DNA of 64,000 nt from Pseudovibrio denitrificans JCM 12308. Lineage in GTDB: Bacteria; Pseudomonadota; Alphaproteobacteria; Rhizobiales; Stappiaceae. Shown here piece by piece: positions 1 to 8,945 of this stretch; the stretch's first letter is position 1, and every line of letters begins with the position of its first letter. Made by a program: the position numbers and the translations under genes. The notes beneath the pieces were generated by a model. The model was not told the origin of the DNA and did not search any database. It worked only from the letters and a program-made list of their open reading frames with translations. The stretch lies in assembly GCF_001310815.1 (NCBI RefSeq), contig NZ_BAZK01000009.1, positions 1 through 64,000 on the forward strand, read 5' to 3'.

Positions 1-482
1 GAGCCAGAAGTGCAGCACGAACACCAGACCCAGATAGATCGGCATCCATGGAATATCGAAGAGAGCGGCTGGACCCTGGCCGCCCCAGAACTGGCGCATG
101 GTCTCCAGATCGCGGATCGGGTCGACGTTTTTCCCGGTGTTGCCCATGCGCAGCGGCACGCGCAGGTTGGCAAGGAACGCGGTGCGCGACAGGCGGGCAT
201 CGATTTCCTGCGAGATACGCGACAGTCCGCGGGCACGGATGCCTTCCAGCAGAGCAAAGAACAGGTAGAGGATACCGGCGAAGCTGGCGATGATCACCAG
301 TGTTGGCACGCTGTGCTGGCAAGAACCCGGTCATAGATCTGCAGCATGAACATTGGGCCCGTCAGCATCAAAAGGTTGATGACCAGACTTAAAACCCCAA
401 CGCCCGCATACCCGGACCGCGACGCACCAAACGCCTCAGATACCAGCGGGCGCTTTGGCTGCCCGTTCTTCGTTGTACTCAT
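1..482 (-). CDS. Type I secretion system permease/ATPase, N-terminal part (PrtD/HlyB type), frameshifted, cut by window start
   Basis: This is the first part of an inner-membrane ABC exporter subunit of a type I secretion system. The visible protein shows a first membrane segment (SLVINLLMLTGPMFMLQIYD), then SVPTLVIIAS, and ends in PAALFDIPWMPIYLGLVFV, all typical of the PrtD/LapB-like transmembrane domain. The ATPase domain lies outside the window. The ATG at 482 is chosen because GGGAG sits five bases upstream; an earlier in-frame ATG at 536 lacks such a site. Near 313 the frame breaks: the reading ...RVLAS must lose two bases, or gain one, to continue as SVPTLV, so one base seems missing. 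It follows the RTX-type protease at 748-2340 on the same strand, its probable cargo, as in serralysin operons. The family is fairly certain; whether the break is real is not. Confidence 0.8.
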
Positions 483-707
483 GGATACTCCCGAAACCAC
501 CTGACCCCAACTCAAGTGCGCAGCATATTCTGACATGGTTGGTCAGAGGCCTAGATGCTGCAAAACTCGTGGTTATGCCCCAATAAAATTTGAGGTGCCT
601 ATAGTATGTAAATCGCACACTATTTGAAAGGGCAAAGACGCTAAAATTTTTTCATCCATTCAAATTGAGGCGAACACCGCAAACTTATGATTTAATTAAA
701 TAATTAT

Positions 708-732
708 GCAACCTGCCATAAGGGCAGGTTGC
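708..732 (-). terminator. Hairpin between protease and secretion ATPase genes
   Basis: A perfect 10-bp stem, GCAACCTGCC against GGCAGGTTGC with a five-base loop, lies just after the protease stop. On the minus strand it is followed by an AT-rich but not pure T tract. It probably ends or damps transcription after the protease, so that less transporter than cargo is made. Confidence 0.6.
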
Positions 733-747
733 ACGTTTTTTGGGAGC

Positions 748-2340
748 TTACACGAAGACGAAATCGTCTGCGTTGATGACGCTGGAATCAACACCGGAAA
801 GGGTGATGGAACCACCGTCATAGTTGATCACTGTGTCTGCACCAGTGTCCTGAATGGAGAGGTCTGCAAAGCTGTCTGCGCCGCTTTCAAACTTCATGAA
901 ATCAAGGCCATTGGAGAAGTCGATGATCGTGTCTGCACCGCAGTTGATGTTGAATACGAAGGTGTCGCTGCCAGAACCACCGGAGAGGGTGTCGTCACCG
1001 AGACCGCCTTCGAGGGTGTCGTTACCAGCATTGGCATAAAGGCCGTTGTCAGCATCGTTACCGATCAGCTCATCGTTACCTGAACCAGAATAAGCATTCT
1101 CGATCACGGTATCACGCATGATGGTCATGTTACCGGTCAGACCATTCACGTCAGAGTAAGTCTCTGCGACCAAAGAGATCTTCTGGTCAGCACGAACGGA
1201 GCTGAAGTTGATGCTGTCGTTGCCGCCATTGTCCATGATGGTGAACGTTGCTGGGTTCAGATCAGCGATGTCATCGTAGTAACCGCCTGCTGTGGAGTTT
1301 TCACCGTAAACGGTGGAGCCGGTACGCAGGTCGGTTGCTGTGCCGTACAGGTCCTGCATAGCGAGAATGTCCGCGATCATCGGAGTCACCACATAGGCGC
1401 GGCTTGCGTCCACATTGGTGTTCTCCACCTGATCGAAGTAGGACATGATTGTCGCTTGCCAGGAGTCGTTGGAGTAGTGGTTGTCTACGCCATATGTCGC
1501 TGCACCATTGTAGTTGCCAGCATGACCAAGGCCGAGGGCATGGCCGATTTCGTGCACGTAGGTCTGGAATGCATAACCATCCAGATCAGTGCCGTAACGG
1601 GCAACCCAATCGGTGCTGACGTTCACGGTTGACGAGAGGATGGTGCTGCCGCGAGTGGTCGAGTTTGCGTAAGCGCCGCTGTCGTTGTCGTCAAATGTGA
1701 TCTGAGCGTTGGAGCTGACAGTGCGGAACTCAATGCCGGTGACCATTGTCCAAGCCTCGAGAGCCTTGGTTGCCAGCTCACGACCGGAAGAGTTCAAGCC
1801 GTTGAGGTTCACGGTGAGAGACTCGCCTGGGCTCACGTCAAATGCGCGACGACCACGACCAGTGCTGTTCCAGTAACCATCTGTCAGCTGAGCTGCAATC
1901 TGATCGTTGGTGAATGCGTTCGGATCGGTTGGTGGGTCAGTTGGGCCGCCATCTGCATCAACAGAGATTCTGTAGTCGCCGCTGTAACGGTCGTTATAGG
2001 AAGCTGCGCCGATGTAGTAGGTGCCGGTGGTTGTTGCGGTGAAAGTGATTTCGGAGTTACGTCCGCTGCCACCGTCATCGTCTTTTGCAATTTCGTTGGC
2101 GTTGGAATCGTAAAGGTACAGATATGTGTCGGAAACGCCCCCACTTCCGATGCCATCCATAGAAATGGTGTAGGTTACCCCTGCCTGCACCTCGAGTTTG
2201 ATTGCGTCTTTATCGCCGGAGAAACTCAAAGTTCCTTCAAAGGTATCTCCCGATGAAATGGAGTAAGGTGTTGATGTGCTGTAAGGCGCATCGCCACCTT
2301 CAATAACTCTGGCTTCCTCACCATGGTAATCTCTAAACAT
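748..2340 (-). CDS. Serralysin-like M10 metalloprotease with N-terminal PPC-type domain and C-terminal RTX segment
   Basis: A secreted zinc protease of 530 residues. There is no Sec signal peptide, as expected for type I export. Residues about 27-128 resemble a bacterial pre-peptidase (PPC) beta-sandwich domain (GTYYIGAASYNDRYSGDYRI). A proline-rich linker (GGPTDPPTDP) leads to an M10 catalytic domain with the zinc motif HEIGHALGLGH at 263-273 and the Met-turn IMSYFDQ at 298-304. The C-terminal third has only a few calcium-binding nonapeptide-like turns (GGLGDDTLSGGSGSDTF near 445-461) and ends in the hydrophobic DDFVFV expected of a type I secretion signal. GGGGAG lies a few bases upstream of the ATG. 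The secretion ATPase gene follows. PPC domains are more often C-terminal, so the order is unusual. The substrate cannot be told. Confidence 0.9.
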   Translation of the reverse strand: MFRDYHGEEARVIEGGDAPYSTSTPYSISSGDTFEGTLSFSGDKDAIKLEVQAGVTYTISMDGIGSGGVSDTYLYLYDSNANEIAKDDDGGSGRNSEITFTATTTGTYYIGAASYNDRYSGDYRISVDADGGPTDPPTDPNAFTNDQIAAQLTDGYWNSTGRGRRAFDVSPGESLTVNLNGLNSSGRELATKALEAWTMVTGIEFRTVSSNAQITFDDNDSGAYANSTTRGSTILSSTVNVSTDWVARYGTDLDGYAFQTYVHEIGHALGLGHAGNYNGAATYGVDNHYSNDSWQATIMSYFDQVENTNVDASRAYVVTPMIADILAMQDLYGTATDLRTGSTVYGENSTAGGYYDDIADLNPATFTIMDNGGNDSINFSSVRADQKISLVAETYSDVNGLTGNMTIMRDTVIENAYSGSGNDELIGNDADNGLYANAGNDTLEGGLGDDTLSGGSGSDTFVFNINCGADTIIDFSNGLDFMKFESGADSFADLSIQDTGADTVINYDGGSITLSGVDSSVINADDFVFV

Positions 2341-3081
2341 ATTATCTCCCCTAGAGTAATATCAGTAGTAAACCATTTAAACGTATGAGACGTGCACTCG
2401 AAGGCAATATAGATTTTTGTCGGATTCACAGATGAAAGTAATATCAACACAATCAATAGTTGAAACCTTGACGAGTTTCAGGTGTGCAAATAGAATACGT
2501 GATATATTATTTCATGCTTAAAACATTTGATTTTTTCCGTAATTTCAATTCAATATCCTAATATAATTAGATAAAAACACTTTGCCGTCTGATAAAAAAT
2601 TCTAAAAACTGACCAGTTGATCAAATAATTGTAGTATGTTTTTCTTACGGTCTATTCTAATAAATAGATATTTAATACTTAATTTTATTTAGTGATTCTG
2701 CAACTTTAGATTTTCCGGAACTACGTAAAATCGATAGAAATTCACAGGTCCACCGGTGGATCTGAGTGGGGCTGATGGGGTAAGTCGGCACATTAACGGA
2801 GCTAATCCGGCAAAATGACCTTAAGGTAACTTGCGTTGCTGAAGCCAGCTAACAAAACACCCCGGTCAATGGGGCTTGACCAGGGTGAGTTGTGGGCAGG
2901 GTAATTTGCTACCCAGGGGAAATTTCTTTCCTGAATGGCTCAGAAAGGATTCTCCGCCCCTAAGGGCACTTTGTGAGTACGCGAACCCGAAAAAGTGCAG
3001 ATGGAGGCGGGGCGGAGAGGGGTCTGCCTGTTTGCTGTGCGAATCTCCGGCCCGTCTAGGGGTGCGAGCCGGGGAAATGCA
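2341..3081. other. Non-coding stretch upstream of the protease gene
   Basis: About 740 bases without a convincing gene. The part next to the protease (2341-2720) is very AT-rich and probably holds its promoter. From about 2730 the composition changes abruptly to GC-rich, with no recognisable protein. I could not identify this segment; a decayed mobile element end is possible but not shown. Confidence 0.5.
2860..2885 (-). terminator. Probable terminator of the enolase/BCCT operon
   Basis: GGTCAA and TTGACC pair around a six-base loop, and the stem extends by three G-C pairs after one mismatch. On the minus strand it is followed by GTGTTTTGTT. It lies about 200 bases after the stop of the 3082-4242 gene, the last gene of the leftward operon. 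Confidence 0.5.
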
Positions 3082-4242
3082 TCAGAGGCTCGCCAAGAAC
3101 TCCTGGTTCAGATCAATGCCGAGACCCGGAGCAGTTGGTTTGGCAAAACCGCCGTCCACCAGCTCGGCTTCCGGAGTGACAAGATACTTACGCAGCTCGC
3201 CGTCAGAGAAGTCTGGATGCACGTACTCAAAGTATGGCGCATTGCCCACTGCGAACTGGTAATGGATCGCGGCAGCGGATGTGATGCCGGTCTTCCAGTT
3301 ATGCGGCATCACCTGCACATTATTGGCGGTTGCCATCTCGGTAATTCGGCGCAGCTCTGTCAGGCCGCCGCAGCGGTTATAGTCTGACTGCAGCAGGTGT
3401 ACCTTGCCTTTGGTGATCCACTCTTCGGCTTCAAAGCGGGTGGTGCTCATCTCTGCGCCGCAAATGCGGGAGCGGGTGTTTTCAACCAGCTTGGCGTGGC
3501 CGCTGAGATCGTCGTGCTGCAGTGTAGCTTCTGCGAAGTACAGCTCCAGATCCTCAATGGAGTTGAGCAGGCGTGCCACTTCGTACCAGTCGGTGAAACG
3601 GTAGAGATAGTCCACCATCATATCGGTGTCATGGCCCAAGATGCCGCGCAGCTCACGCAGGTAATAGGCGACTTCCTTGGTGCTCCAGTCCGCTTTGATT
3701 GGCACGCACACTTTCACCGCATGGATGTTGTGGGCCTTGGCTTTCTCCAGCAGCGGCGCGTAGCCTTTAATGGCCACGTCCAAAGACGCATCCACCGGAA
3801 TGGCCGGGTAGAGCGTCAGGTATGGATGGACCTTGTCCTTGTTGGTGCCGCCGAGCAGTTGGTATGCCGGGACGCCGAGCTGTTTGCCCGCAAGGTCGTA
3901 ATGCGCCATGTCGATGCCGGAAAGGGCGAACATGCCCATACCGCGCATGCCCTGCCACTGCGTGGCGTCATACATGGCATCCCAGATGGCGTTGATTTCG
4001 ATGGGCAGGCGACCAATCGCTTTTTCAGTGATGTTGGTTAGCCATTTGTGTTCTGTTTCGATGTTGGCGTAGGCGAGGATCGCATCAGGGGATCCGTCAG
4101 CTTCGCCAAGGCCGTAGACACCGTTTTCGTCGGTTACTTTGACGACAACCGTGTTCTGGCTCCAGTTGCTGGCCTGATAATTGACCGGAATGAACTCGAT
4201 GGATTTGATGGGCGCAACAGCAGGATTGAGTGCCAGTGACAT
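3082..4242 (-). CDS. Enolase-superfamily protein, mandelate racemase subgroup
   Basis: A cytosolic Mg-dependent enzyme of 386 residues that should abstract a proton alpha to a carboxylate (dehydratase, racemase or epimerase). The barrel ligands are visible as D211 (MVDYLYR), E238 (YFAEATL) and E264 (CGAEMSTT). K177 (HAVKVCV) and the His-Asp pair H314 (MPHNWKTGI) with D287 (QSDYNRCGG) are the expected acid/base residues of the mandelate racemase subgroup. The capping domain is at about 1-125. The ATG at 4242 is preferred over an upstream one because CAGGAG precedes it. It is the last gene of a leftward operon with a BCCT transporter, a second enolase-family gene and an FAD oxidoreductase, so the substrate is probably a betaine-like solute or a product of it. 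The exact reaction is not predictable from sequence. Confidence 0.85.
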   Translation of the reverse strand: MSLALNPAVAPIKSIEFIPVNYQASNWSQNTVVVKVTDENGVYGLGEADGSPDAILAYANIETEHKWLTNITEKAIGRLPIEINAIWDAMYDATQWQGMRGMGMFALSGIDMAHYDLAGKQLGVPAYQLLGGTNKDKVHPYLTLYPAIPVDASLDVAIKGYAPLLEKAKAHNIHAVKVCVPIKADWSTKEVAYYLRELRGILGHDTDMMVDYLYRFTDWYEVARLLNSIEDLELYFAEATLQHDDLSGHAKLVENTRSRICGAEMSTTRFEAEEWITKGKVHLLQSDYNRCGGLTELRRITEMATANNVQVMPHNWKTGITSAAAIHYQFAVGNAPYFEYVHPDFSDGELRKYLVTPEAELVDGGFAKPTAPGLGIDLNQEFLASL

Positions 4243-4263
4243 TTTTGTAGCTCCTGTAAGAAA

Positions 4264-4287
4264 GGCGCCAGTTTTGTAACTGGCGCC
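4264..4287 (-). terminator. Intercistronic terminator/attenuator hairpin
   Basis: A perfect 10-bp stem (GGCGCCAGTT with AACTGGCGCC, loop of four) lies between the BCCT stop and the ribosome binding site of the downstream enolase gene. On the minus strand it is followed by TTTCTT. It could reduce read-through into the last gene or stabilise the upstream mRNA. Confidence 0.6.
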
Positions 4288-4300
4288 CTCATGTGCTTTG

Positions 4301-5857
4301 TTATTTTTTGCGCATTGGAAGTTCGACGCCGTTGGCAATGTCGCTCTTCAGTTCCTTGATGAAGGAAAGAGCCACGATGCCAAGGATGACGACCATCAAC
4401 AATCCACCAACCACGGTAGAGATCTGGATGGTACCAAGGTCACCACCAATCAGGTTGATCACGATTGGAATGATGCCGAGGAATAGTGCCCATACAAGGC
4501 GGTTCCACAGAGCTGGGTCTGCACCATCTGGCAGTTCTTTGGTGGTCATCGCTGCAAGAGAGAAGGATGCCGCATCAAAGGTGGTTGCCATGAAGACGAC
4601 TGCGGAAACGCAGAGGCCGATGATGAACAGGGTGCCCAGTGGCAGGTTCGCAAACATGTCGATGATCACGGTGAAGGAAGTCTGGCCGGAAGCCAGCGCT
4701 GCTGGTGCATCAAAGATGCCTGCGTCCAGAAGACCAATGCCGTAGTTGCCGAAGATTGCGAAGAACACTGCGGTGCCGAGGGAACCGAACAGCAGGGTGC
4801 CCAGAACCATTTCGCGGATTGTACGGCCACGGGAGATCTTCGCGAAGAAGAGACCCTGGAACGGACCGTAGGAAACCCACCATGCCCAGTAGAAGATTGT
4901 CCAGTCAGACACAAAGGTGGAGTTCTCTGCGTATGGCTCCATGTAGGTGCTCAGACGAACAAAGTTAGTGACCAGTGAACCAACTGAAGTGGTGAAGGAC
5001 TTGATGGTGGTCAGGAAGTAGCCGCCGAAGAACAGCACGAACACCAGCAGGCCAATCGCCAGGAAGATGTTGAAGTTGGAGAGCTTCGCCATGCCTTTTT
5101 TCAGGCCCAGTGCGGAGCTGATGGTGAACAGGCCAACAACGATTGCCAATGCAGCAAGGTTCATTGCGGTGCCGTGTTCCAGACCCAGCACCTTGGAGAT
5201 GCCAGCAGCAACAACAGGTGTACCCAGACCAAGGCTGGTCGCACTTGCAGTCACCAGACCGATCATGATGAAGATGTCGACCACGTTGCCCAGTGGGCCT
5301 TTGGCGCGTGTACCCAGAACACCCTTACAGGATTCTGAAACCTTCAGAACAGGGTCTTTGCGAACGTAGTAGTAGTAACCGATGGTGATGGAGCAGACGG
5401 AGTACAGCGCCCAGGCACTTGGACCCCAGTGGAACATGCCGGTTGTGATGGCCCATTCCTTTGCCAGCTCGGTGCCTGGCTCAAGGCCAAGCGGTGGTGT
5501 GGACATGTAATAGATCCACTCACTGGCACCACCCCAGAGGATGCCGGCGCCAATGCCCGCACTGAAGATCATGGCGACCCATGAAATCGTGCTGTATTCC
5601 GGCTTTTCATCCGCCTCACCAAGGACGATGTTGCCGTATTTGCTGAATGAGACGGCCAGACAGAAGATCAGCGACAAGATCGCTGCCCACATGTAGAACG
5701 CGCCAAATTCATTGGTCAGATAGCTCTTCAGAGAAGAGATGAACGCTTTACCCGAACCCGGTGCAGCAATATCTGCTGCCAGAATGCCCATTGTCGGCAG
5801 AAGAACCGCAATGCCGCCGACGAAGAAGTTCGTCTTATCCAGTTGTAGTTTAGCCAT
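4301..5857 (-). CDS. BCCT-family transporter for a betaine/carnitine/choline-type solute
   Basis: A secondary transporter of 518 residues with about twelve membrane segments. The BCCT signature region is clear: WTIFYWAWWVSYGPFQGLFF followed by AKISRGRTIREM, with the aromatic-rich segment that forms the trimethylammonium cage. GAGILWGGASEWIYY, near the N-terminus, is also typical. Translation probably starts at 5857, where GGGGG lies five bases upstream; the ATG at 5869 overlaps that site. The gene starts 15 bases after the stop of the second enolase-family gene, so the two are likely co-transcribed. Family members take up glycine betaine, carnitine, choline, ectoine or DMSP, driven by Na+ or H+. 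Because it sits with catabolic enzymes, a nutritional rather than purely osmotic role is inferred. Confidence 0.92.
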   Translation of the reverse strand: MAKLQLDKTNFFVGGIAVLLPTMGILAADIAAPGSGKAFISSLKSYLTNEFGAFYMWAAILSLIFCLAVSFSKYGNIVLGEADEKPEYSTISWVAMIFSAGIGAGILWGGASEWIYYMSTPPLGLEPGTELAKEWAITTGMFHWGPSAWALYSVCSITIGYYYYVRKDPVLKVSESCKGVLGTRAKGPLGNVVDIFIMIGLVTASATSLGLGTPVVAAGISKVLGLEHGTAMNLAALAIVVGLFTISSALGLKKGMAKLSNFNIFLAIGLLVFVLFFGGYFLTTIKSFTTSVGSLVTNFVRLSTYMEPYAENSTFVSDWTIFYWAWWVSYGPFQGLFFAKISRGRTIREMVLGTLLFGSLGTAVFFAIFGNYGIGLLDAGIFDAPAALASGQTSFTVIIDMFANLPLGTLFIIGLCVSAVVFMATTFDAASFSLAAMTTKELPDGADPALWNRLVWALFLGIIPIVINLIGGDLGTIQISTVVGGLLMVVILGIVALSFIKELKSDIANGVELPMRKK

Positions 5858-5872
5858 GGATGCCCCCATTTA

Positions 5873-6997
5873 TTATTCGAAGACGTAAGAAGCAAAGCTT
5901 GCTTCTTTCACTGCGTCCCAATCCATTTCCACGCCGAGCCCGTTGCCCGCCGGCGCGTGCACATATCCCTCTTTGTCTGTGCGGATTTGGGTCTTGCTCG
6001 CCAGTTCAAACGCCTCGTAAGGGTAGAACTGCTCGAAGAAGTTGCAGTTGTCGTGAGCCAGAGCGACATGCAGGTTGGCAGCCTGCGTAAGGGTGTACCC
6101 CATGCTCTGGATTTCCAGATTCTTGCTGTGGCCGGCCGCGATCGCGAAGCATTTGTTCAGTTGAGTAATGCCGCCGCAAACAGTTGCGTCCTGACGCACG
6201 TCTGACCACATCCCAGTGCTCAGTGCGTGCGTAACTTCCTGCAGTGTCAGCAGGCAGTTGCCATGGCTGGAAATTTCAAGATCCGTATTGGCGACAAGGC
6301 GCTGATAGGTCTTGAAGTCGTAGTCGGAAACTGGCGCTTCTAGCCATTCCCAGTTGTGGCGTTCCATCCACTTGGCCATTTTCATGGCTTGTTCAGGTGT
6401 ATAGAAGCCCGCGGTATCCAGCATGAAACGGATGCCGGATGTGCCGTATTTGGCCTCAACAGCTTCCACCAGTGCCACGTCTTTGTCGTAAACGCAGTAG
6501 CAGTGCAGTTTGATTGCTGTGAAGCCGTGTTCAATGCAGTCGTCAATGTAAGGGAAGTATTCCTCTACTGTGTCGAACATTGGTGTGGAGGCGTAGGACT
6601 TGATTTTAGTCCGTGCGCCGCCAAGCAGCATGTAAAGCGGCATTCCGGCTTTCTTGCCTTTAATGTCCCATGCTGCAATGTCGATTGGAGATTTCGCTGG
6701 CAGTCCACCCCAGGTGCAGCGCGCTCCAAGCCAGTTGTTGAGCTCCTGAGTCATCAGCGGGTTTTTGCCGATGAGACCCGGAACGATTGTGCGCAGAGAT
6801 TCAATGATGCACCGATCAAAGAAGTTCTCTGTGTAGCTCATAGTTGCGCCCAGACCCTCGGTTCCATCCTCGGTGAACAGGCGTACAATGTTGTTGGTGT
6901 ACAGCAGAGGTTCCTGATTATCCGCCCAGGGAATAGGGGGCGCATTCTCATCAGCCAAAGCATAAAGCTCGACACGGCTAATTCTGCAGTCTTCCAT
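5873..6997 (-). CDS. Enolase-superfamily protein with atypical active site
   Basis: A second enolase-superfamily member (374 residues), distinct from the one at 3082-4242. Visible parts: capping domain to about 130, K163-x-H165 (AIKLHCYC) at the base position, D194 (MLDTAGFY) and E220 (EWLEAPV) as metal ligands. The third ligand position reads ISSHGNC, so N247 rather than the usual Glu may bind metal; an Asn there is known in glucarate dehydratases. D270 (RQDATVCGG) is kept, but the position of the usual His of the His-Asp pair reads IQSMGY. The chemistry may therefore differ from its neighbour. GGGAG lies seven bases before the ATG. It lies between the FAD oxidoreductase and BCCT genes in one leftward operon. 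Confidence 0.82.
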   Translation of the reverse strand: MEDCRISRVELYALADENAPPIPWADNQEPLLYTNNIVRLFTEDGTEGLGATMSYTENFFDRCIIESLRTIVPGLIGKNPLMTQELNNWLGARCTWGGLPAKSPIDIAAWDIKGKKAGMPLYMLLGGARTKIKSYASTPMFDTVEEYFPYIDDCIEHGFTAIKLHCYCVYDKDVALVEAVEAKYGTSGIRFMLDTAGFYTPEQAMKMAKWMERHNWEWLEAPVSDYDFKTYQRLVANTDLEISSHGNCLLTLQEVTHALSTGMWSDVRQDATVCGGITQLNKCFAIAAGHSKNLEIQSMGYTLTQAANLHVALAHDNCNFFEQFYPYEAFELASKTQIRTDKEGYVHAPAGNGLGVEMDWDAVKEASFASYVFE

Positions 6998-7045
6998 TTT
7001 TAACTCCCAGAGTGCCTTGAGGCACCTTCCTTATTGCCCGACTTG

Positions 7046-8398
7046 TTACAGAGCACTGCCGGCCGCACGCATCGCCTCGCGCAACTCTTTTGTGTCTACA
7101 TCTCTGTAATTGATCGCTTTTTCGATTTTCTGTTTTGTCGCCACAGCCGCCGCATGGCCCAGCTCAAAGCACTGGGCAGTAACGCGGGCAGAAGCGAGGG
7201 CTTCATGTTCAGCACTCAGGCACCGTCCCGCGACAATCACGTTGTCCAGCTCCTTCGGCACCAGCGTGCCGTATGGAACCTCGTAGTAATCTTCCATCAG
7301 CCAGTGCAGTTTGCTCTTTTCACCGGCGTGCATTTCAATCGGCCAGGAGGAGCGCACGACGCCATCCTCTGGCTTGTCACAGTTCGCAACATGGTCGTTG
7401 GTCAGAGTGTTTTCGCCGCTGATGGTCCGTGTCTGGCGAATGCCCACTTCCGGTGGCATGTCAATCAGCTGAGACTCTTCAAAGCCTTTGATCTTGTCCT
7501 TGAAGAAGCGGTGATACTCGCGGGCCTGACGACGGCCATAGACTTCCGCGTATGTGAAGTCAGCAGGGTCCACCACGTTCAGCATGCGGTTGTCCTGACC
7601 TGCCAGACGGGTGCAGTTCATCAGGAACACGCCCTTCTGCGGGGTAGGGAATACCCAGACTTTGTTGCGAGGTGTGTCGTACTCTCTGCTTTCATAAGCA
7701 GTTTTCAGCTTGTCCATCATGTCAGGCGGGCAGATGGTGTTCTGGCCGAAGTAATCGTAGAAATCGCTTTCCACCACGTCTGACAGACGGAAGATCATGG
7801 TTGGGTTCTGGATGGCACCATTATCGCCGAAGCTGTACGCACACCCCGCTTTCGTCACGAGCGCCGCATCTCCTGACGTATCAATGAATGCTTTTGCTTT
7901 GAGGAAGGTGCTGCCTGCTTTGGATTCCACACGGATCGCGGTGATCTCGTCTCCATCACGAACCACTTCGGTCATGTAGGTGTGGTAGAGGCACTGAACG
8001 CCGGATTCTTCAAGAAGGTCATCGGCGGCTTCCCGCCAGATCAGCGGATCAAAGGTCACCACATGGGTGTTGCCGTAGATTTGTGGAGGCGTTGCACCGC
8101 CTTTTGCCTGCAGGCGAGCACGAAACTCTTCTGCGAAACCGAAAACGATTTGCTTGGCGTCTTTGTTTTCGATGTCGTCCTGGGTGAGGAACAGACCGCA
8201 GATGGTACCTGAGAGGCCAGCGACCGCTCCGCCTCCACAAAACCCGTTTTTTTCGATGAGGATAGTTTTCAAGCCGTTGCGTGCACTCATAACAGCCGCT
8301 GCAACACCAGATGGTCCGCCGCCACAAACAACAACATCTGCTTCAGCAAGAACAGGAGATGCGGTTTCTGCTAGGGCAGTCTCTTTCCAGTTTTTCAT
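7046..8398 (-). CDS. FAD-dependent oxidoreductase (FAD_oxidored-like)
   Basis: A flavoprotein of 450 residues, first gene of the leftward operon. The N-terminal Rossmann motif is clear: EADVVVCGGGPSGVAAA with the acidic ribose-binding residue in ILIEKNGFCGGG. The C-terminal part VIVAGRCLSAEHEALASARV resembles the second FAD contact of the FAD_oxidored family. These enzymes oxidise hydroxy acids, amines or related groups; the electron acceptor is unknown. AAGG precedes the ATG. No signal peptide or membrane anchor is seen, so it is probably cytosolic. Regulation is probably by the divergent GntR protein through sites in 8399-8945. The substrate is inferred to lie in the same pathway as the two enolase-family enzymes. 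Confidence 0.85.
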   Translation of the reverse strand: MKNWKETALAETASPVLAEADVVVCGGGPSGVAAAVMSARNGLKTILIEKNGFCGGGAVAGLSGTICGLFLTQDDIENKDAKQIVFGFAEEFRARLQAKGGATPPQIYGNTHVVTFDPLIWREAADDLLEESGVQCLYHTYMTEVVRDGDEITAIRVESKAGSTFLKAKAFIDTSGDAALVTKAGCAYSFGDNGAIQNPTMIFRLSDVVESDFYDYFGQNTICPPDMMDKLKTAYESREYDTPRNKVWVFPTPQKGVFLMNCTRLAGQDNRMLNVVDPADFTYAEVYGRRQAREYHRFFKDKIKGFEESQLIDMPPEVGIRQTRTISGENTLTNDHVANCDKPEDGVVRSSWPIEMHAGEKSKLHWLMEDYYEVPYGTLVPKELDNVIVAGRCLSAEHEALASARVTAQCFELGHAAAVATKQKIEKAINYRDVDTKELREAMRAAGSAL

Positions 8399-8485
8399 GG
8401 GCGCTTACCTTGTATGCCACGGTTTATGGCTGTTTGCTTTAGTTCTGAGTCCATGAGGACTGTTTGGGTAAACATATCCTCAAAT

Positions 8486-8847
8486 CTGACATATTAGCAA
8501 CCTTAAAAGCAAAATGAGGAGGCTGTGGCAATGGTAATAACCCTTAGAAATCGACGATTTTTGCCAAATATACGGCGCTGATATGGCAATTGAATCCGCC
8601 TGACATGCCAGTGAAATCATGCCAGTTTCAGAGTATCAAAATGCGATAAAGCGCTCATTACTTTGGCTTTTTCAGTTTGTCTCAAATCTGCAAAGCGCAG
8701 CAACTGCCCGAATTCTATGTAGTTTTCGCGTGACAGAATGACACAATGCTGGCAGCTGATAGATTACGGTATGTAAGAGGCGTCCAGGGCTGACATGTCA
8801 GGAGATTGCCAAAGGGTCGATAAAGGCCTGTTTCACTGACATAGCAG
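8486..8847. promoter_or_regulatory. Four copies of a CTGACATNNCAG-like motif in the divergent GntR/operon region
   Basis: The 547-base gap between the FAD oxidoreductase and GntR genes holds CTGACATATTAG (8486-8497), CTGACATGCCAG (8600-8611), CTGACATGTCAG (8790-8801, a perfect palindrome) and CTGACATAGCAG (8836-8847). Recurrence between a regulator and its likely target operon suggests they are operators of the GntR protein. The spacing covers both promoters. Confidence 0.6.
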
Positions 8848-8945
8848 GAAAAGAAAATAAGAGATTGCTGGCAAAACGGGAATGCACTGTGCTACACTGT
8901 GATACAACTGACACAGAAATAACGCTTTTAAAACAGGGGGTAACC

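Noticed and set aside
706..1083. Plus-strand frame opposite the RTX end of the protease
   Set aside because: Mirrors the repeated Gly/Asp codons of the RTX segment; no start signal.
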